Part shown: piece by piece, positions 23,958 to 32,801 of the stretch
Numbering within the stretch: the first letter of the stretch is position 1
How the letters are laid out: each line of letters begins with the position of its first letter
NCBI RefSeq assembly: GCF_004324755.1
Contig: NZ_SDMQ01000003.1
Location: 1-64,000, forward strand
Direction of reading: 5' to 3'
Source of the DNA: Propioniciclava sinopodophylli
GTDB lineage: Bacteria > Actinomycetota > Actinomycetes > Propionibacteriales > Propionibacteriaceae
DNA length: 64,000 nucleotides
Notes under the pieces: model-generated
Told to the model about the DNA's origin: nothing
The model's database searches: none
The model's input: the letters and a program-made list of their open reading frames with translations, nothing else
Position numbers and translations under genes: made by a program

Positions 23958-24560
23958 CTAGGGCGTCCGGGCGTCCAAGAACTTATGCAGGGTCTCCAGC
24001 TCGGTCGCCTGCGCCTGCAGCATGGACTGGGCGAGTTCACGCACGGCCGGGACTGAGGCGTGGTCGACGGCGTGCTGGGCCATCTCGACGCCGCCCTGGT
24101 GGTGCAGGATCATCAGCTCGAGGTAGGTCCGCTCAGCGTCCACCCCGGACGCCGCCTCCAGGGAGTTCAACTGCTCCTGCGTCGCCATCCCGGTCATCGG
24201 CACGTCAGCCGCGTGGTGGGCGTGCGACCCACCCATCCAGCGCATCGGCGGCTCGTCGGTGGCGAACGGCTCGCCCCACAGCGCCAGCCATCCCTGCATC
24301 TGGCCGACCTGGTTGGTCTGGGTCAGCACCATGTCGACGGCGATGGCCTTCAGCTCGGCGTCACTCCCCCGCTCCCGCAGCAGCTCCGACATCAGCACGG
24401 CCTGCTGGTGGTGGACTGCCATGTCGCGGGCGAAGCCGACGTCCACGGCGGTGGGCCGGGCTGCGGACTCGCCGACGCTGAGGCGTCCGAACAGGAAGGA
24501 TGCGGCAGCGAGCGCGACCGCAGCCACCACGGCCGCGACCAACACGTAGCGGCGGGTCAT
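23958..24560 (-). CDS. DUF305 protein, membrane-anchored, chromosomal copy
   Basis: 200 residues: an N-terminal helix (about 5-25) as anchor or signal, then two DUF305 halves (DMAVHHQQAVLMSELL and LMILHHQGGVEMAQHA) with a Met/His-rich linker (MRWMGGSHAHHAADVPM). It starts with an ATGA overlap with the DUF3105 gene upstream, so they form an operon. DUF305/DUF3105 pairs are widespread in actinobacteria and their function is not established. It lies just outside the integration site and is unrelated in linkage to the island copies. Confidence 0.85.
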   Translation of the reverse strand: MTRRYVLVAAVVAAVALAAASFLFGRLSVGESAARPTAVDVGFARDMAVHHQQAVLMSELLRERGSDAELKAIAVDMVLTQTNQVGQMQGWLALWGEPFATDEPPMRWMGGSHAHHAADVPMTGMATQEQLNSLEAASGVDAERTYLELMILHHQGGVEMAQHAVDHASVPAVRELAQSMLQAQATELETLHKFLDARTP

Positions 24561-25198
24561 CGGCTCGGCGTCCCCACGCCACCGAAGCAGGACGCCCCGC
24601 GCTCCGGCGTCTGCGGGCCCTGCATGTACGTCGCCAGGAAGCTCGGCAGGCGCTCGTCGGCGGCCGACTCGGCCGTGATCTGCAGCCCCCACGCGCTGGC
24701 GACGATCGGCGCGGGCAGGCCCTCCATCGGGCTCAGCATCGCGTACGGCTTGCTGCGCGCCAGCGCGCGCAGCGTCCCGACCTCGTCCGCAGACAGGGCG
24801 GGGTCGTAGGTGATCCACACCGCACCGTGCTCCAGCGAGTGCACCGCCGGCTCGATGGGGTCGATCGGCTCGTCGTAGATGCCGCAGTTCTGCCAGTAGC
24901 CGGTGTGGTCACCGCCAACGGGCGGGTGCTGGGCGTACTGCACGGCAGTTGAAACATGGTTGGCGGTCAGCCCGCTGAACGTCTGGACGCCCTCGATCGG
25001 GCCCGACGCCACCGGCGTCTCGTTCGAGCGCATCCCCATCGCCAGCGGAAGGACGAGGGCGACGACGAGCGCCACCACGGGGAGGGCGGCGGCGGCCGCG
25101 ATCCCGATCCGCCATCGGCGGTCCTTGCGCGCCTGCTCGGCCTGCATCGCGGCCACGCGCGCGGCGCGATCGCTCGACGCCACGTTCTTCCTCCCCAT
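24557..25198 (-). CDS. DUF3105 membrane protein
   Basis: 213 residues: cytosolic basic N-terminus, one helix (about 30-53), then an exported DUF3105 domain with conserved GGDHTGYWQNCGIYDEPI and HSLEHGAVWITYDP. The His and Cys residues could bind metal, which would suit its DUF305 partner, but the role is unknown. The ATG at 25198 follows GGAGCTGGTG. First gene of the two-gene unit. Confidence 0.85.
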   Translation of the reverse strand: MGRKNVASSDRAARVAAMQAEQARKDRRWRIGIAAAAALPVVALVVALVLPLAMGMRSNETPVASGPIEGVQTFSGLTANHVSTAVQYAQHPPVGGDHTGYWQNCGIYDEPIDPIEPAVHSLEHGAVWITYDPALSADEVGTLRALARSKPYAMLSPMEGLPAPIVASAWGLQITAESAADERLPSFLATYMQGPQTPERGASCFGGVGTPSR

Positions 25199-25286
25199 CA
25201 CCAGCTCCCCACTAGCTGCTCCTTCAACCTTGAGCGTAGCGGTCACCCCGTCCCCTCCCAAGTGCCCGGGTGTAGGTTCTGGCGAC

Positions 25287-26483
25287 GTGACCGACGAATC
25301 GCTCTCCGGCAAGCAGTGGCGCCGGCTCGCGATCTCGGTCTACCTGCCCACGACCCTGTCGTTCATCGGGTTCGGCGCCGTCGTCCCGCTGCTGGCGCTG
25401 ACGGCGCACGACCTGGGTGCGACCGTGCCGCAGGCTGCCCTCGTCGTGGCCCTGCTGGGCCTGGGCAGCCTGCTCGGTGCGCTCCCGGCCGGCATGGTCG
25501 CCCAGCGTTTCGGCGAGCGTCGCTCGCTCGTCGGCTCCCTCATCGTGGACGCCGCGTGCATGCTCGCCGCCGCCCTCGCCCCCAACGCCTGGGTGCTCGC
25601 GGTGGCGGTCTTCGTGCTGGGCCTGTCCGGAGCGGTCCTGATGATCGCCCGCCAGTCGTTCCTGACGGTCGTCGTCCCCTTCCGGTTCCGCGCCCGGGCC
25701 CTGTCCACCCTCGGCGGCGTGTTCCGGGTGGGCAACCTGCTCGGCCCCCTCGCGGGTGCCGCCGTGGTCAGCGCCTTCGACCTGCGTGCCGCCTACTGGC
25801 TGGCCATCGGCACCTCGCTCGCCGCGGCCGCCACGAGCCTGTTCCTGCCCGACTTGCCCGAGCACCACGAGACGACCGCGGCCGAGTCCACCGGCATGGG
25901 CACCGTCCTGCGCGAGCACGCTCGCACCTTCCTCACCATCGGTCTGGGGGCGTCCGCCCTCATGCTCGTCAGGGCGTCCCGCGACGCGCTGCTGCCCCTC
26001 TGGGCGGCCTCCATCGGCCTGGACGCCGCCCAGACGAGCCTGATCTTCGCGGCGTCCTCGGCTATCGACCTGATGCTTTTCTACATCGGCGGCTCCATGA
26101 TGGACCGCTACGGCCGCCGCTCCGTCGCCGTCCCCACCGTGCTGATCATGGGCGCCTGCTTCGGGCTTCTCCCCCTGACCGCGTCCGGCCTGGGCCTCAC
26201 CGCCGTCGCGGTCGGGCTGGGACTGGGCAACGGCCTCAGCTCGGGCGTCGTCCTCACGCTCGGGTCGGACGCCTCACCAAACGTGGGCCGCACGCACTTC
26301 CTCGCCGGCTGGCGTCTTACGACAGCGATCGGGCAGGCCGCAGGTCCGCTGATGATCAGCGCCATCACAGCCGCGGCGTCCCTGTCGGTCGCGGCCTGGT
26401 CGGTGGCCGGGATCGGGTTCCTCGGCGGCGCCTGGCTGTGGCACTGGGCCGACCCGAAGCGGATGGAGCGCCCTTCCGCGTAG
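25287..26483 (+). CDS. Major facilitator superfamily transporter
   Basis: 398 residues with about twelve membrane helices and MFS-type loop motifs (GMVAQRFGERRSLVG between helices 2 and 3, MMDRYGRRSVAVP in the second half). Probably drug or metabolite efflux; the substrate cannot be read from sequence. The GTG at 25287 is chosen from the start of homology-like sequence. It converges with the PPK2 gene with one base between them. Confidence 0.8.
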   Translation: MTDESLSGKQWRRLAISVYLPTTLSFIGFGAVVPLLALTAHDLGATVPQAALVVALLGLGSLLGALPAGMVAQRFGERRSLVGSLIVDAACMLAAALAPNAWVLAVAVFVLGLSGAVLMIARQSFLTVVVPFRFRARALSTLGGVFRVGNLLGPLAGAAVVSAFDLRAAYWLAIGTSLAAAATSLFLPDLPEHHETTAAESTGMGTVLREHARTFLTIGLGASALMLVRASRDALLPLWAASIGLDAAQTSLIFAASSAIDLMLFYIGGSMMDRYGRRSVAVPTVLIMGACFGLLPLTASGLGLTAVAVGLGLGNGLSSGVVLTLGSDASPNVGRTHFLAGWRLTTAIGQAAGPLMISAITAAASLSVAAWSVAGIGFLGGAWLWHWADPKRMERPSA

Positions 26484-26484
26484 G

Positions 26485-27420
26485 TCAGTCGCCGACGGCG
26501 TCCCGGCCGCGCTTGACGATGAGCGGGTCGGGCTCCTTCACGACCGAATCGTCGCGGCCCTCGTAGTCGAACTGCGCCAGGAACGCGCGCATGGCGTTCA
26601 GCCGGGCCCGCTTCTTGTCGTTGGACCGGATGGTCAGCCACGGCGCCCAGTCGGTGTCGGTGCGCTCGAACATGGCCTCCTTGGCCGCCGTGTAGTCCTC
26701 CCAGCGATCGAGGGACTCCAGGTCCATCGGCGACAGCTTCCAGCGCCGCACGGGGTCGATCTGGCGGATCGCGAACCGCGTCCGCTGCTCGCGCTGGGTG
26801 ACCGAGAACCAGAACTTGGTCAGGTGGGTGCCCGCGTCGATGATCATGCGCTCGAACTCGGGCGCCTGCTTCATGAAGATCTCGTACTGGTCGTCGCTGA
26901 CGAACCCCATCACGCGCTCGACGCCGGCCCGGTTGTACCAGGAGCGGTCGAACATCACGATCTCCCCGAAGGTGGGGAAGTGGTTGATGTAGCGCTGGAA
27001 GTACCACTGGCCCTGCTCGGTCGTGGTCGGCTTCGTGAGCGCCACCACGCGCGCGGCGCGCGGGTTGAGGTGCTCGGTGAACCGCTTGATCGTGCCACCC
27101 TTGCCGGCGGCGTCGCGGCCCTCGAACAAGATGATGTGCCGGATGTCGTTGTCCTGGCTCCAGTACTGCAGCTTCAGCAGCTCCACCTGCAGCAGGTACT
27201 TCTCCGCCTCGTAGGCGTCGCGGGTCATCAGCTCGTCGTAGGGGTAATCCTCGCGCCAGGTCTCCACGGCGCGGCCGCCCGGGTCGATGAGCGCGGGGTC
27301 GGGGCCCTCGGCGTCCCCCACGGTGTAGCCCTGGTTGACCAGCTTGTCGATGAACTGGCGCAGGTTTTCGCGCTGGGCCGGTGCTCCCTCGAGGATGTCC
27401 TGGAGGTTGTTCGGGTCCAT
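26485..27420 (-). CDS. ppk2: Polyphosphate kinase 2
   Basis: 311 residues of the PPK2 family. Walker A is EGRDAAGKGG; the lid and Walker B regions (FDRSWYNRAGVERVMGF) and the KFWFSVTQREQRTRF segment are present. The enzyme transfers phosphate between polyphosphate and nucleoside diphosphates or monophosphates. The length and single domain fit class I (NDP-phosphorylating) enzymes. Soluble, probably monocistronic. Confidence 0.9.
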   Translation of the reverse strand: MDPNNLQDILEGAPAQRENLRQFIDKLVNQGYTVGDAEGPDPALIDPGGRAVETWREDYPYDELMTRDAYEAEKYLLQVELLKLQYWSQDNDIRHIILFEGRDAAGKGGTIKRFTEHLNPRAARVVALTKPTTTEQGQWYFQRYINHFPTFGEIVMFDRSWYNRAGVERVMGFVSDDQYEIFMKQAPEFERMIIDAGTHLTKFWFSVTQREQRTRFAIRQIDPVRRWKLSPMDLESLDRWEDYTAAKEAMFERTDTDWAPWLTIRSNDKKRARLNAMRAFLAQFDYEGRDDSVVKEPDPLIVKRGRDAVGD

Positions 27421-27493
27421 AGCGTGCACTCCTGCTCTCCGAGCGGTTGGGAACGACCCCAGACTATCCACACGAGCGCCCTACAGTGGACCC

Positions 27494-28153
27494 GTGAACG
27501 ACCGACTTGTGTGGATCGACTGCGAGATGACCGGCCTCGACCTGGACGCCGACGCGCTGGTCGAGGTGGCGGCGCTGGTGACCGACGGCGAGCTCAACGT
27601 CCTCGGGGAGGGCGTGGACATCATCATCGCCCCTCCCCCGGCCGCCCTGGAGGCGATGGGCGACTACGTCCGCACGATGCACACCAACTCCGGCCTGCTC
27701 GAGGAACTGGCCACCGGCACCACGCTGGCGGATGCCGAGGCGCAGGTGCTCGCCTACGTCCGCGCGTGGGTGCCCGAGGCACGCAAGGCCCCGCTCGCCG
27801 GCAACACGGTCGGCACCGACCGGATGTTCCTGGCCCGCGACATGCCCGCCCTCGAGGGCCACCTCCACTACCGCAACGTCGACGTCAGCACCATCAAGGA
27901 GCTGTCGCGCCGCTGGTACTCCAAGGCGTACTTCAACTCTCCGGCCAAGTCGGGCAACCACCGCGCCCTGGCCGACATCCAGGAATCCATCGAGGAGCTC
28001 CGCTACTACCGCGAGGCCGTCTTCGTGCCGGCTCCCGGACGCCCCACCGCCGACCTGCGCGAGATCGCCCGCCGCCATCAGGGGGCGCTCACGGGCGCCC
28101 GTCATCCCAAGGCCCCCGAGGCGATTCGCGCCATTTCCACCGACGGGATATGA
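27494..28153 (+). CDS. orn: Oligoribonuclease
   Basis: 219 residues. DEDDh exonuclease signature: Asp9 and Glu11 in DCEMTGLDL, later GTDRMFLARDMP and HRALADI with the catalytic His and last Asp. It degrades 2-5 nt RNA and pGpG at the end of RNA decay. The GTG start is at 27494. The tail after about residue 185 is family-variable. It is followed directly by tRNA-His. Confidence 0.92.
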   Translation: MNDRLVWIDCEMTGLDLDADALVEVAALVTDGELNVLGEGVDIIIAPPPAALEAMGDYVRTMHTNSGLLEELATGTTLADAEAQVLAYVRAWVPEARKAPLAGNTVGTDRMFLARDMPALEGHLHYRNVDVSTIKELSRRWYSKAYFNSPAKSGNHRALADIQESIEELRYYREAVFVPAPGRPTADLREIARRHQGALTGARHPKAPEAIRAISTDGI

Positions 28154-28176
28154 TGTCCTTCGCTGTTCGCAGCGAT

Positions 28177-28253
28177 GGTGGGTATAGCTCAGCTGGTAGA
28201 GCACCTGGTTGTGGTCCAGGATGTCGCGGGTTCGAGTCCCGTTACTCACCCCA
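28177..28253 (+). tRNA. tRNA-His (anticodon GTG)
   Basis: Acceptor GTGGGTA/TACTCAC with an encoded G at -1 facing C73, the hallmark of tRNA-His. Anticodon stem CCTGG/CCAGG, loop TTGTGGT. The 3' CCA is encoded. Confidence 0.95.
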
Positions 28254-28255
28254 CA

Positions 28256-28288
28256 GATCGGCCCCGGCTCCTCGAGCCGGGGCCGATC
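28256..28288. terminator. Hairpin terminator after tRNA-His
   Basis: A perfect 15-bp stem GATCGGCCCCGGCTC with its complement around a CTC loop. It lies between tRNA-His and the convergent deacetylase gene. No T-run follows, so termination strength is uncertain. Confidence 0.65.
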
Positions 28289-28313
28289 GCGTCTCCACCC
28301 GGGGACGCCCGCG

Positions 28314-29750
28314 TCAAGCGACCATGTCCCGCAGGTCGCCGAACGCGTAGCCGCGGGCCCGGAGCCCCTCGATGATGCACGGCAACGCGTCGGCGTCCAG
28401 GACGCTGCCGTCGGTGGGGTGCGCGCCCACGTGCAGCAGGACCACCTGGCCAGGACGCGCCGTCGACAGCACCCGCTGGCACACGAACGCGGCCGTCCGC
28501 CCGCCCGACGTGCCCTGCCAGCCGAGGCTGTCCACGGTCCAGCGGAACGGGATGTAGCCCGCCCCGTTCACCACGGCGGTCGTCGCCGCCGAGCGGTCGC
28601 CGTACGGGTACCGGAACAGGGGCCGGGTCGGCTGGCCGGCCAGCGGCGCGATGGACGCGTCCGCCGCCGCCAGTTCGGCCCGCATCCCCGCATCGGAGAG
28701 CTTGGTGAACTCCGGGTGGGTGTTGGAGTGGTTGCCCACCGGGTGCCCGTCCCCAGCCATGGCCTGGACCGCCTGCGGGTAGCGGCGGGCGAAGTCGCCG
28801 GTCACGAAGAAGGTCGCGTCGACGCCGTGGCGTCGCAGCGTGGCGAGGATGCGCGGCACGCCGACGTCCGACGATCCCCCGTCGAAGGTCAGCGCGACCA
28901 CCCGCTGCGAGGTCGGCAGGGTCTCCCAGTCGACGCCCCGCCAGCCTGTCCACGCGGTCGGCTGGACGGGCGGGCGCCGGGTGCCGAGCGTGTCGCGTCC
29001 GTCCCCGTTCCAGTCGCCGGCGAAAGTGCGATCGGACGGGTTGCCGTAGTCGAACACGACGTCCGCGCCGCCGGTCGTGGTGCTGTTGCGGAGGAAGTAC
29101 CGGATGCCGCGCCGCACGGCCAGCGTGGTGGTGCCGTTGCCGTCCCAGTCGCCGGCCAGGACGATGTCGGACTCGTTCCCGAAGCCGAAGAAATGGTCGG
29201 CCGGACCGCTGGTCAGCGAGTTCCGGACGAAGTAGCGCCCGAGGCGGCGGATCGCCAGCGAGTCGGCGCCGTTCCCGTCCCAGTCCCCCACGAGGATCAC
29301 GTCGCCGGGGTCGCCGTAGGTGAATTGGCGCTCGGCGTACCCGGAGGTCAGGGTGTTGCGCACGTACACGACGGAGCCGCGGCGGACGGACAGCGTGTCG
29401 GTGCCGTTGCCGTCCCAGTCCCCCACGAGCACCTCGTCGCCCGGGTTGCCGAAGCTGAACTGGACGTCTGCGATGCCCGAGGTGAGGGAGTTACGCAGGA
29501 AGAACGTGTTCCCGCGTCGCACCAGGGGGGTGTCCGTGCCGTTGCCGTCCCAATCGCCGAAGTAGGTCTCGTCGCCAGCATCGCCGTAGTCGACGACCCG
29601 GTTCGCGATGCCGGTGAAGGCGTCGTTGAGGAAGTAGCGCCCGCCCCACCCGCCGACGGCGGCCCCTTGGGCGTGCGCGGTCGGGGCTGCGACGAGCACC
29701 CCCACCAGCACGAGGACGACCGCTGTGCACCACGACGTGATCCGTCTCAT
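28314..29750 (-). CDS. Secreted polysaccharide deacetylase (CE4) with five N-terminal VCBS/FG-GAP-like repeats
   Basis: 478 residues. Signal peptide about 1-28 (AHA cleavage). Five tandem units of about 45 residues follow (about 30-270), each with GDWDGNG and VRRG, the Asp/Gly loop likely binding calcium. The C-terminal NodB-type domain (about 285-478) has LTFDGG, HSNTHP, RYPYGDRS and VLLHVG. The metal-binding second Asp of the usual TFDDG is Gly here, which may lower or change activity. It probably acts on wall peptidoglycan or polysaccharide. The start and signal are convincing. Confidence 0.85.
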   Translation of the reverse strand: MRRITSWCTAVVLVLVGVLVAAPTAHAQGAAVGGWGGRYFLNDAFTGIANRVVDYGDAGDETYFGDWDGNGTDTPLVRRGNTFFLRNSLTSGIADVQFSFGNPGDEVLVGDWDGNGTDTLSVRRGSVVYVRNTLTSGYAERQFTYGDPGDVILVGDWDGNGADSLAIRRLGRYFVRNSLTSGPADHFFGFGNESDIVLAGDWDGNGTTTLAVRRGIRYFLRNSTTTGGADVVFDYGNPSDRTFAGDWNGDGRDTLGTRRPPVQPTAWTGWRGVDWETLPTSQRVVALTFDGGSSDVGVPRILATLRRHGVDATFFVTGDFARRYPQAVQAMAGDGHPVGNHSNTHPEFTKLSDAGMRAELAAADASIAPLAGQPTRPLFRYPYGDRSAATTAVVNGAGYIPFRWTVDSLGWQGTSGGRTAAFVCQRVLSTARPGQVVLLHVGAHPTDGSVLDADALPCIIEGLRARGYAFGDLRDMVA

Positions 29751-29833
29751 CTCGACCTCCCGGGCCAGGCGATGTCCTCATGGTCCGCCCTGCATCGACG
29801 TTCTGCAAGGGGGGGATGGGGTTGAATGGCTGC

Positions 29834-30607
29834 ATGCGAACGTGGACGCGCTACGTGGCGATCGGCGACTCCCTCACCGAGGGCATCGGCGACCCGGGGC
29901 CGGACGGCGTCCACCGCGGCTGGGCCGACCGCTTCGCCCAGTTGCTCGCGGACGCCCAGGGCACCTCCGTCCAATACGCCAACCTCGCCATCCGGGGGCG
30001 CCTGCTGGACCCGATCCTCGCCGAGCAGCTCGAGCCCGCCCTGACGCTCGAGCCCGACCTGGTCTCGATCTGGGGCGGCGGGAACGACATGCTGCGACCC
30101 AGGGCCGACGTCGCCGAGCTCGCCCGACGCCTCGAGGAGGCCATCGTCCGCATCCGGGACACCGGGGCCGACGTGCTCGTCGGTACCAGCACCGACCCGC
30201 GCGGCGCCCCCGTCGTCGAGCTCACCGCCCGCCGCTGCATGGAGTACAACCTCGCGATCTGGGCCGCTGCCCGCCGCCACGGCGCGTACGTCCTCGACCT
30301 GTTCCACCTGCGCTCCCTGCGCGACTGGCGCATGTGGGACGCCGACCGCATCCACCTCAGCCCCGAGGGGCACGAGCGCGTGGCCCAGCTCGCCCTCACC
30401 ACCGTCGGCCACCCCGCGACCATGCCCGGCTGGGACGTCCCGCTCCCGCCGGAGGGCCAACCCACCCGGCTGGGCCGCGCCCAGACCGACTACCTGTGGG
30501 CACGCGACCATCTCGCCCCGTGGGTCGGACGCCGCATCCGTCGCACGTCGTCAGGGGCCGGCCGGGCCGCCAAGTACGCTGACTACCTGACCCTCACCCC
30601 AGGGTGA
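29834..30607 (+). CDS. SGNH-family hydrolase
   Basis: 257 residues, GDSL/SGNH esterase fold: GDSLTEG (Ser), ANLAIRG (Gly), GGGNDML (Asn) and DRIHLSPEGH (Asp/His). No signal peptide is visible, so it is probably cytosolic. The ATG at 29834 places the first strand at the N-terminus. The substrate may be a lipid or acetyl ester. Divergent from the deacetylase; 22 bases before the ABC operon, possibly cotranscribed. Confidence 0.88.
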   Translation: MRTWTRYVAIGDSLTEGIGDPGPDGVHRGWADRFAQLLADAQGTSVQYANLAIRGRLLDPILAEQLEPALTLEPDLVSIWGGGNDMLRPRADVAELARRLEEAIVRIRDTGADVLVGTSTDPRGAPVVELTARRCMEYNLAIWAAARRHGAYVLDLFHLRSLRDWRMWDADRIHLSPEGHERVAQLALTTVGHPATMPGWDVPLPPEGQPTRLGRAQTDYLWARDHLAPWVGRRIRRTSSGAGRAAKYADYLTLTPG

Positions 30608-30629
30608 CCGCCGCTGAAAGGCATCCCGC

Positions 30630-31445
30630 ATGATCGAGCTGCACGGCGTGACCAAGCGCTACCCCGACGGCACCGTCGCGGTCGACGACTTCTCCGCGCA
30701 GTTCCCGCCCCACCGCACCACGGTCCTGCTGGGCAGCTCCGGCAGCGGCAAGACCACCATCCTGCGCATGGTGAACCGCATGGTCGAGCCGACCTCGGGC
30801 ACCATCACCATCGACGGCGAGGACATCGCCGGGCGTGACCCCGTCCAGCTGCGGCGCAGCATCGGCTACGTCATGCAGAACGGCGGCCTGCTCCCCCACC
30901 GCTCCGTGCTGGACAACATCGCCACCGTCCCCCTCCTGAATGGCGTCGACAAGGCGGACGCCCATGCGCGGGCCCGCGAGCTGATGGCGCTGGTCGGGCT
31001 CGAGGAGAAGCTCGGACGCCGCTACCCCAGCCAGCTCTCGGGCGGCCAGCAGCAGCGCGTCGGCGTCGCGCGCGGGCTGGCGGCCGACCCCAACATCCTC
31101 TTGATGGATGAGCCCTTCGGAGCCGTGGACCCGCTCGTGCGCCGCGAGCTGCAGGACGAGCTGCTCCGCATCCAGTCCACGCTCGCCAAGACCATCGTGT
31201 TCGTCACCCACGACGTCGAGGAGGCCCTGCGCCTGGGCGACCAGGTCATCCTGCTCGCCCAGCACGGACACGTCGCGCAGCGCGGGACCGGCGCCGAGCT
31301 GTTGGGCAGCCCAGCGGACGCCTTCGTGGCCGACTTCCTCGGCCTCAACCGCGGTGATCGCACGCTGGTCGAGCGCGACGGCGTCCTGGTGGACGAGCAC
31401 GGGCGCGCGGCGGGAGTGCTTCGACAGGCTCAGGAACCCTCGTGA
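30630..31445 (+). CDS. Osmoprotectant ABC transporter ATP-binding protein
   Basis: 271 residues. Walker A GSSGSGKTT, Q-loop YVMQNGG, signature LSGGQQQR, Walker B ILLMDEPFGAVD and THDVEEA are intact. It resembles OpuCA/ProV-type glycine betaine or choline ATPases but lacks CBS domains. First gene of a four-gene operon; its stop overlaps the next start by four bases. Confidence 0.88.
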   Translation: MIELHGVTKRYPDGTVAVDDFSAQFPPHRTTVLLGSSGSGKTTILRMVNRMVEPTSGTITIDGEDIAGRDPVQLRRSIGYVMQNGGLLPHRSVLDNIATVPLLNGVDKADAHARARELMALVGLEEKLGRRYPSQLSGGQQQRVGVARGLAADPNILLMDEPFGAVDPLVRRELQDELLRIQSTLAKTIVFVTHDVEEALRLGDQVILLAQHGHVAQRGTGAELLGSPADAFVADFLGLNRGDRTLVERDGVLVDEHGRAAGVLRQAQEPS

Positions 31446-32119
31446 ACTGGCTGGCCAACAACCTCGACGTGGTCGGCGGGCACCTGCTGAGCCACCTGCT
31501 GCTCGCGGTCCCGCCGATCGTGTTCAGCTTCCTGCTGGCGATCCCGGCCGGCTGGTTGGCCAATCGCGTCCGGTGGCTGCGCGCACCGCTTCTGACCGGG
31601 GCGGGCCTGTTCTACGCCATCCCGTCGCTGCCGTTGTTCGTGGTGCTGCCGGTCATCATCGGCACGGGCATCCGCGACCCGCTCAACATCGTCGTCGCCC
31701 TCACGCTCTACGGGCTGGCCCTGATGGTGCCGGTCGCGGCGGACGCCCTCCGCCAGGTCGACGCCCGCGCCGTCGACGCCGCGGACGCCCTGGGCTACCC
31801 GCCGCTGCGCCGGTTCCTCGGCGTCGACCTGCCGCTGGCCGGCCCCGCGCTGCTGGCCGGACTCCGGGTCGTGGCGGTCAGCACGGTGTCGCTGGTGACC
31901 GTGGGCGCCGTGCTCGGCATCCCGAGCCTGGGCATGCTGTTCACCGACGGCTTCCAGCGCGGCATCATCGCCTCGGTCCTGACCGGCATCGGGGCCACGG
32001 TCGCCCTGGCGCTGGTCATCGACGGCCTGCTGGTGCTGGCCGGGCGGGCCCTCCTCCCCTGGACGCGCCGCGCCCCGCGCACCGAGGCCGCCCTCGCGAC
32101 CCGGGGGGCGGGCGCATGA
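31442..32119 (+). CDS. Osmoprotectant ABC transporter permease (OpuCB-like)
   Basis: 225 residues, about six helices, with the cytoplasmic coupling loop around ADALGYPPLRRFLGVDLPLA. The GTG start is coupled to the ATPase gene and the end overlaps the second permease (ATGA). Paired permeases are usual for OpuC-type choline/betaine importers. Confidence 0.85.
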   Translation: MNWLANNLDVVGGHLLSHLLLAVPPIVFSFLLAIPAGWLANRVRWLRAPLLTGAGLFYAIPSLPLFVVLPVIIGTGIRDPLNIVVALTLYGLALMVPVAADALRQVDARAVDAADALGYPPLRRFLGVDLPLAGPALLAGLRVVAVSTVSLVTVGAVLGIPSLGMLFTDGFQRGIIASVLTGIGATVALALVIDGLLVLAGRALLPWTRRAPRTEAALATRGAGA

Positions 32120-32781
32120 ATTACCTGCTGGACGCCCTGGCCTGGATCGCCGACCCCGCCCGCTGGCCAGGCCCCGACGGCATCGCCACCCGGCTGGGCG
32201 AGCACCTCGCCTACTCGGCCGTCGGCGTCCTCATCGCGTGCGCGATCGGTATCCCGGCCGGTTGGCTGGTCGGCCACACGCGGCGGGGTCGGGGCCTCGC
32301 GGTCGGCCTGTCGGGCGCCGCGCGCGCCCTGCCAACGCTCGGCGTGGTGACCCTGCTGGGCATCCTGCTCGGCATCGGCCTGGTCGGCCCCCTGGTCGCG
32401 TTCGTCGTGCTCGCGCTCCCCTCGGTGCTGGCCGGGGCGTACGCGGGCGTCGAGGCCGTCGACCCGCAGGCGGTGGACGGGGCGCGGGCGTCCGGCATGA
32501 CGGAGGCGCAGGTGCTCACCCGCGTGGAGATCCCGCTCGGGCTGCCGCTGCTGGTGGGCGGCGTCCGGTCGGCGTTCCTGCAGGTCATCGCCACCGCCAC
32601 GCTCGCCGCCTACGTCGGCGCGGGCGGGCTGGGCCGCTACCTCTTCCTCGGCCTCAAGACCCAGGACTACCCCCAGATGCTGGCGGCGTCCCTGCTCGTC
32701 GTCGCCCTCGCGCTCGTGTGCGACCTGGTCTTCGCCGCCCTCCAACGCGTCGCCGCGCCCGCCGGCGTCCGGCCCCACTGA
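32116..32781 (+). CDS. Osmoprotectant ABC transporter permease (OpuCD-like)
   Basis: 221 residues with five to six helices and the coupling loop ARASGMTEAQVLTRVEIPLGLP. It is the second permease of the complex. The ATG at 32116 is set by overlap with the previous stop. The binding protein gene follows after 20 bases. Confidence 0.85.
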   Translation: MNYLLDALAWIADPARWPGPDGIATRLGEHLAYSAVGVLIACAIGIPAGWLVGHTRRGRGLAVGLSGAARALPTLGVVTLLGILLGIGLVGPLVAFVVLALPSVLAGAYAGVEAVDPQAVDGARASGMTEAQVLTRVEIPLGLPLLVGGVRSAFLQVIATATLAAYVGAGGLGRYLFLGLKTQDYPQMLAASLLVVALALVCDLVFAALQRVAAPAGVRPH

Positions 32782-32801
32782 CCCCACGAAAGGAACAAAC
32801 C

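Noticed and set aside
23714-24040. Minus-strand frame reading VAQWIEHRPSN through the tRNA
   Set aside because: This peptide is what a tRNA gene gives when translated; the tRNA call explains it.
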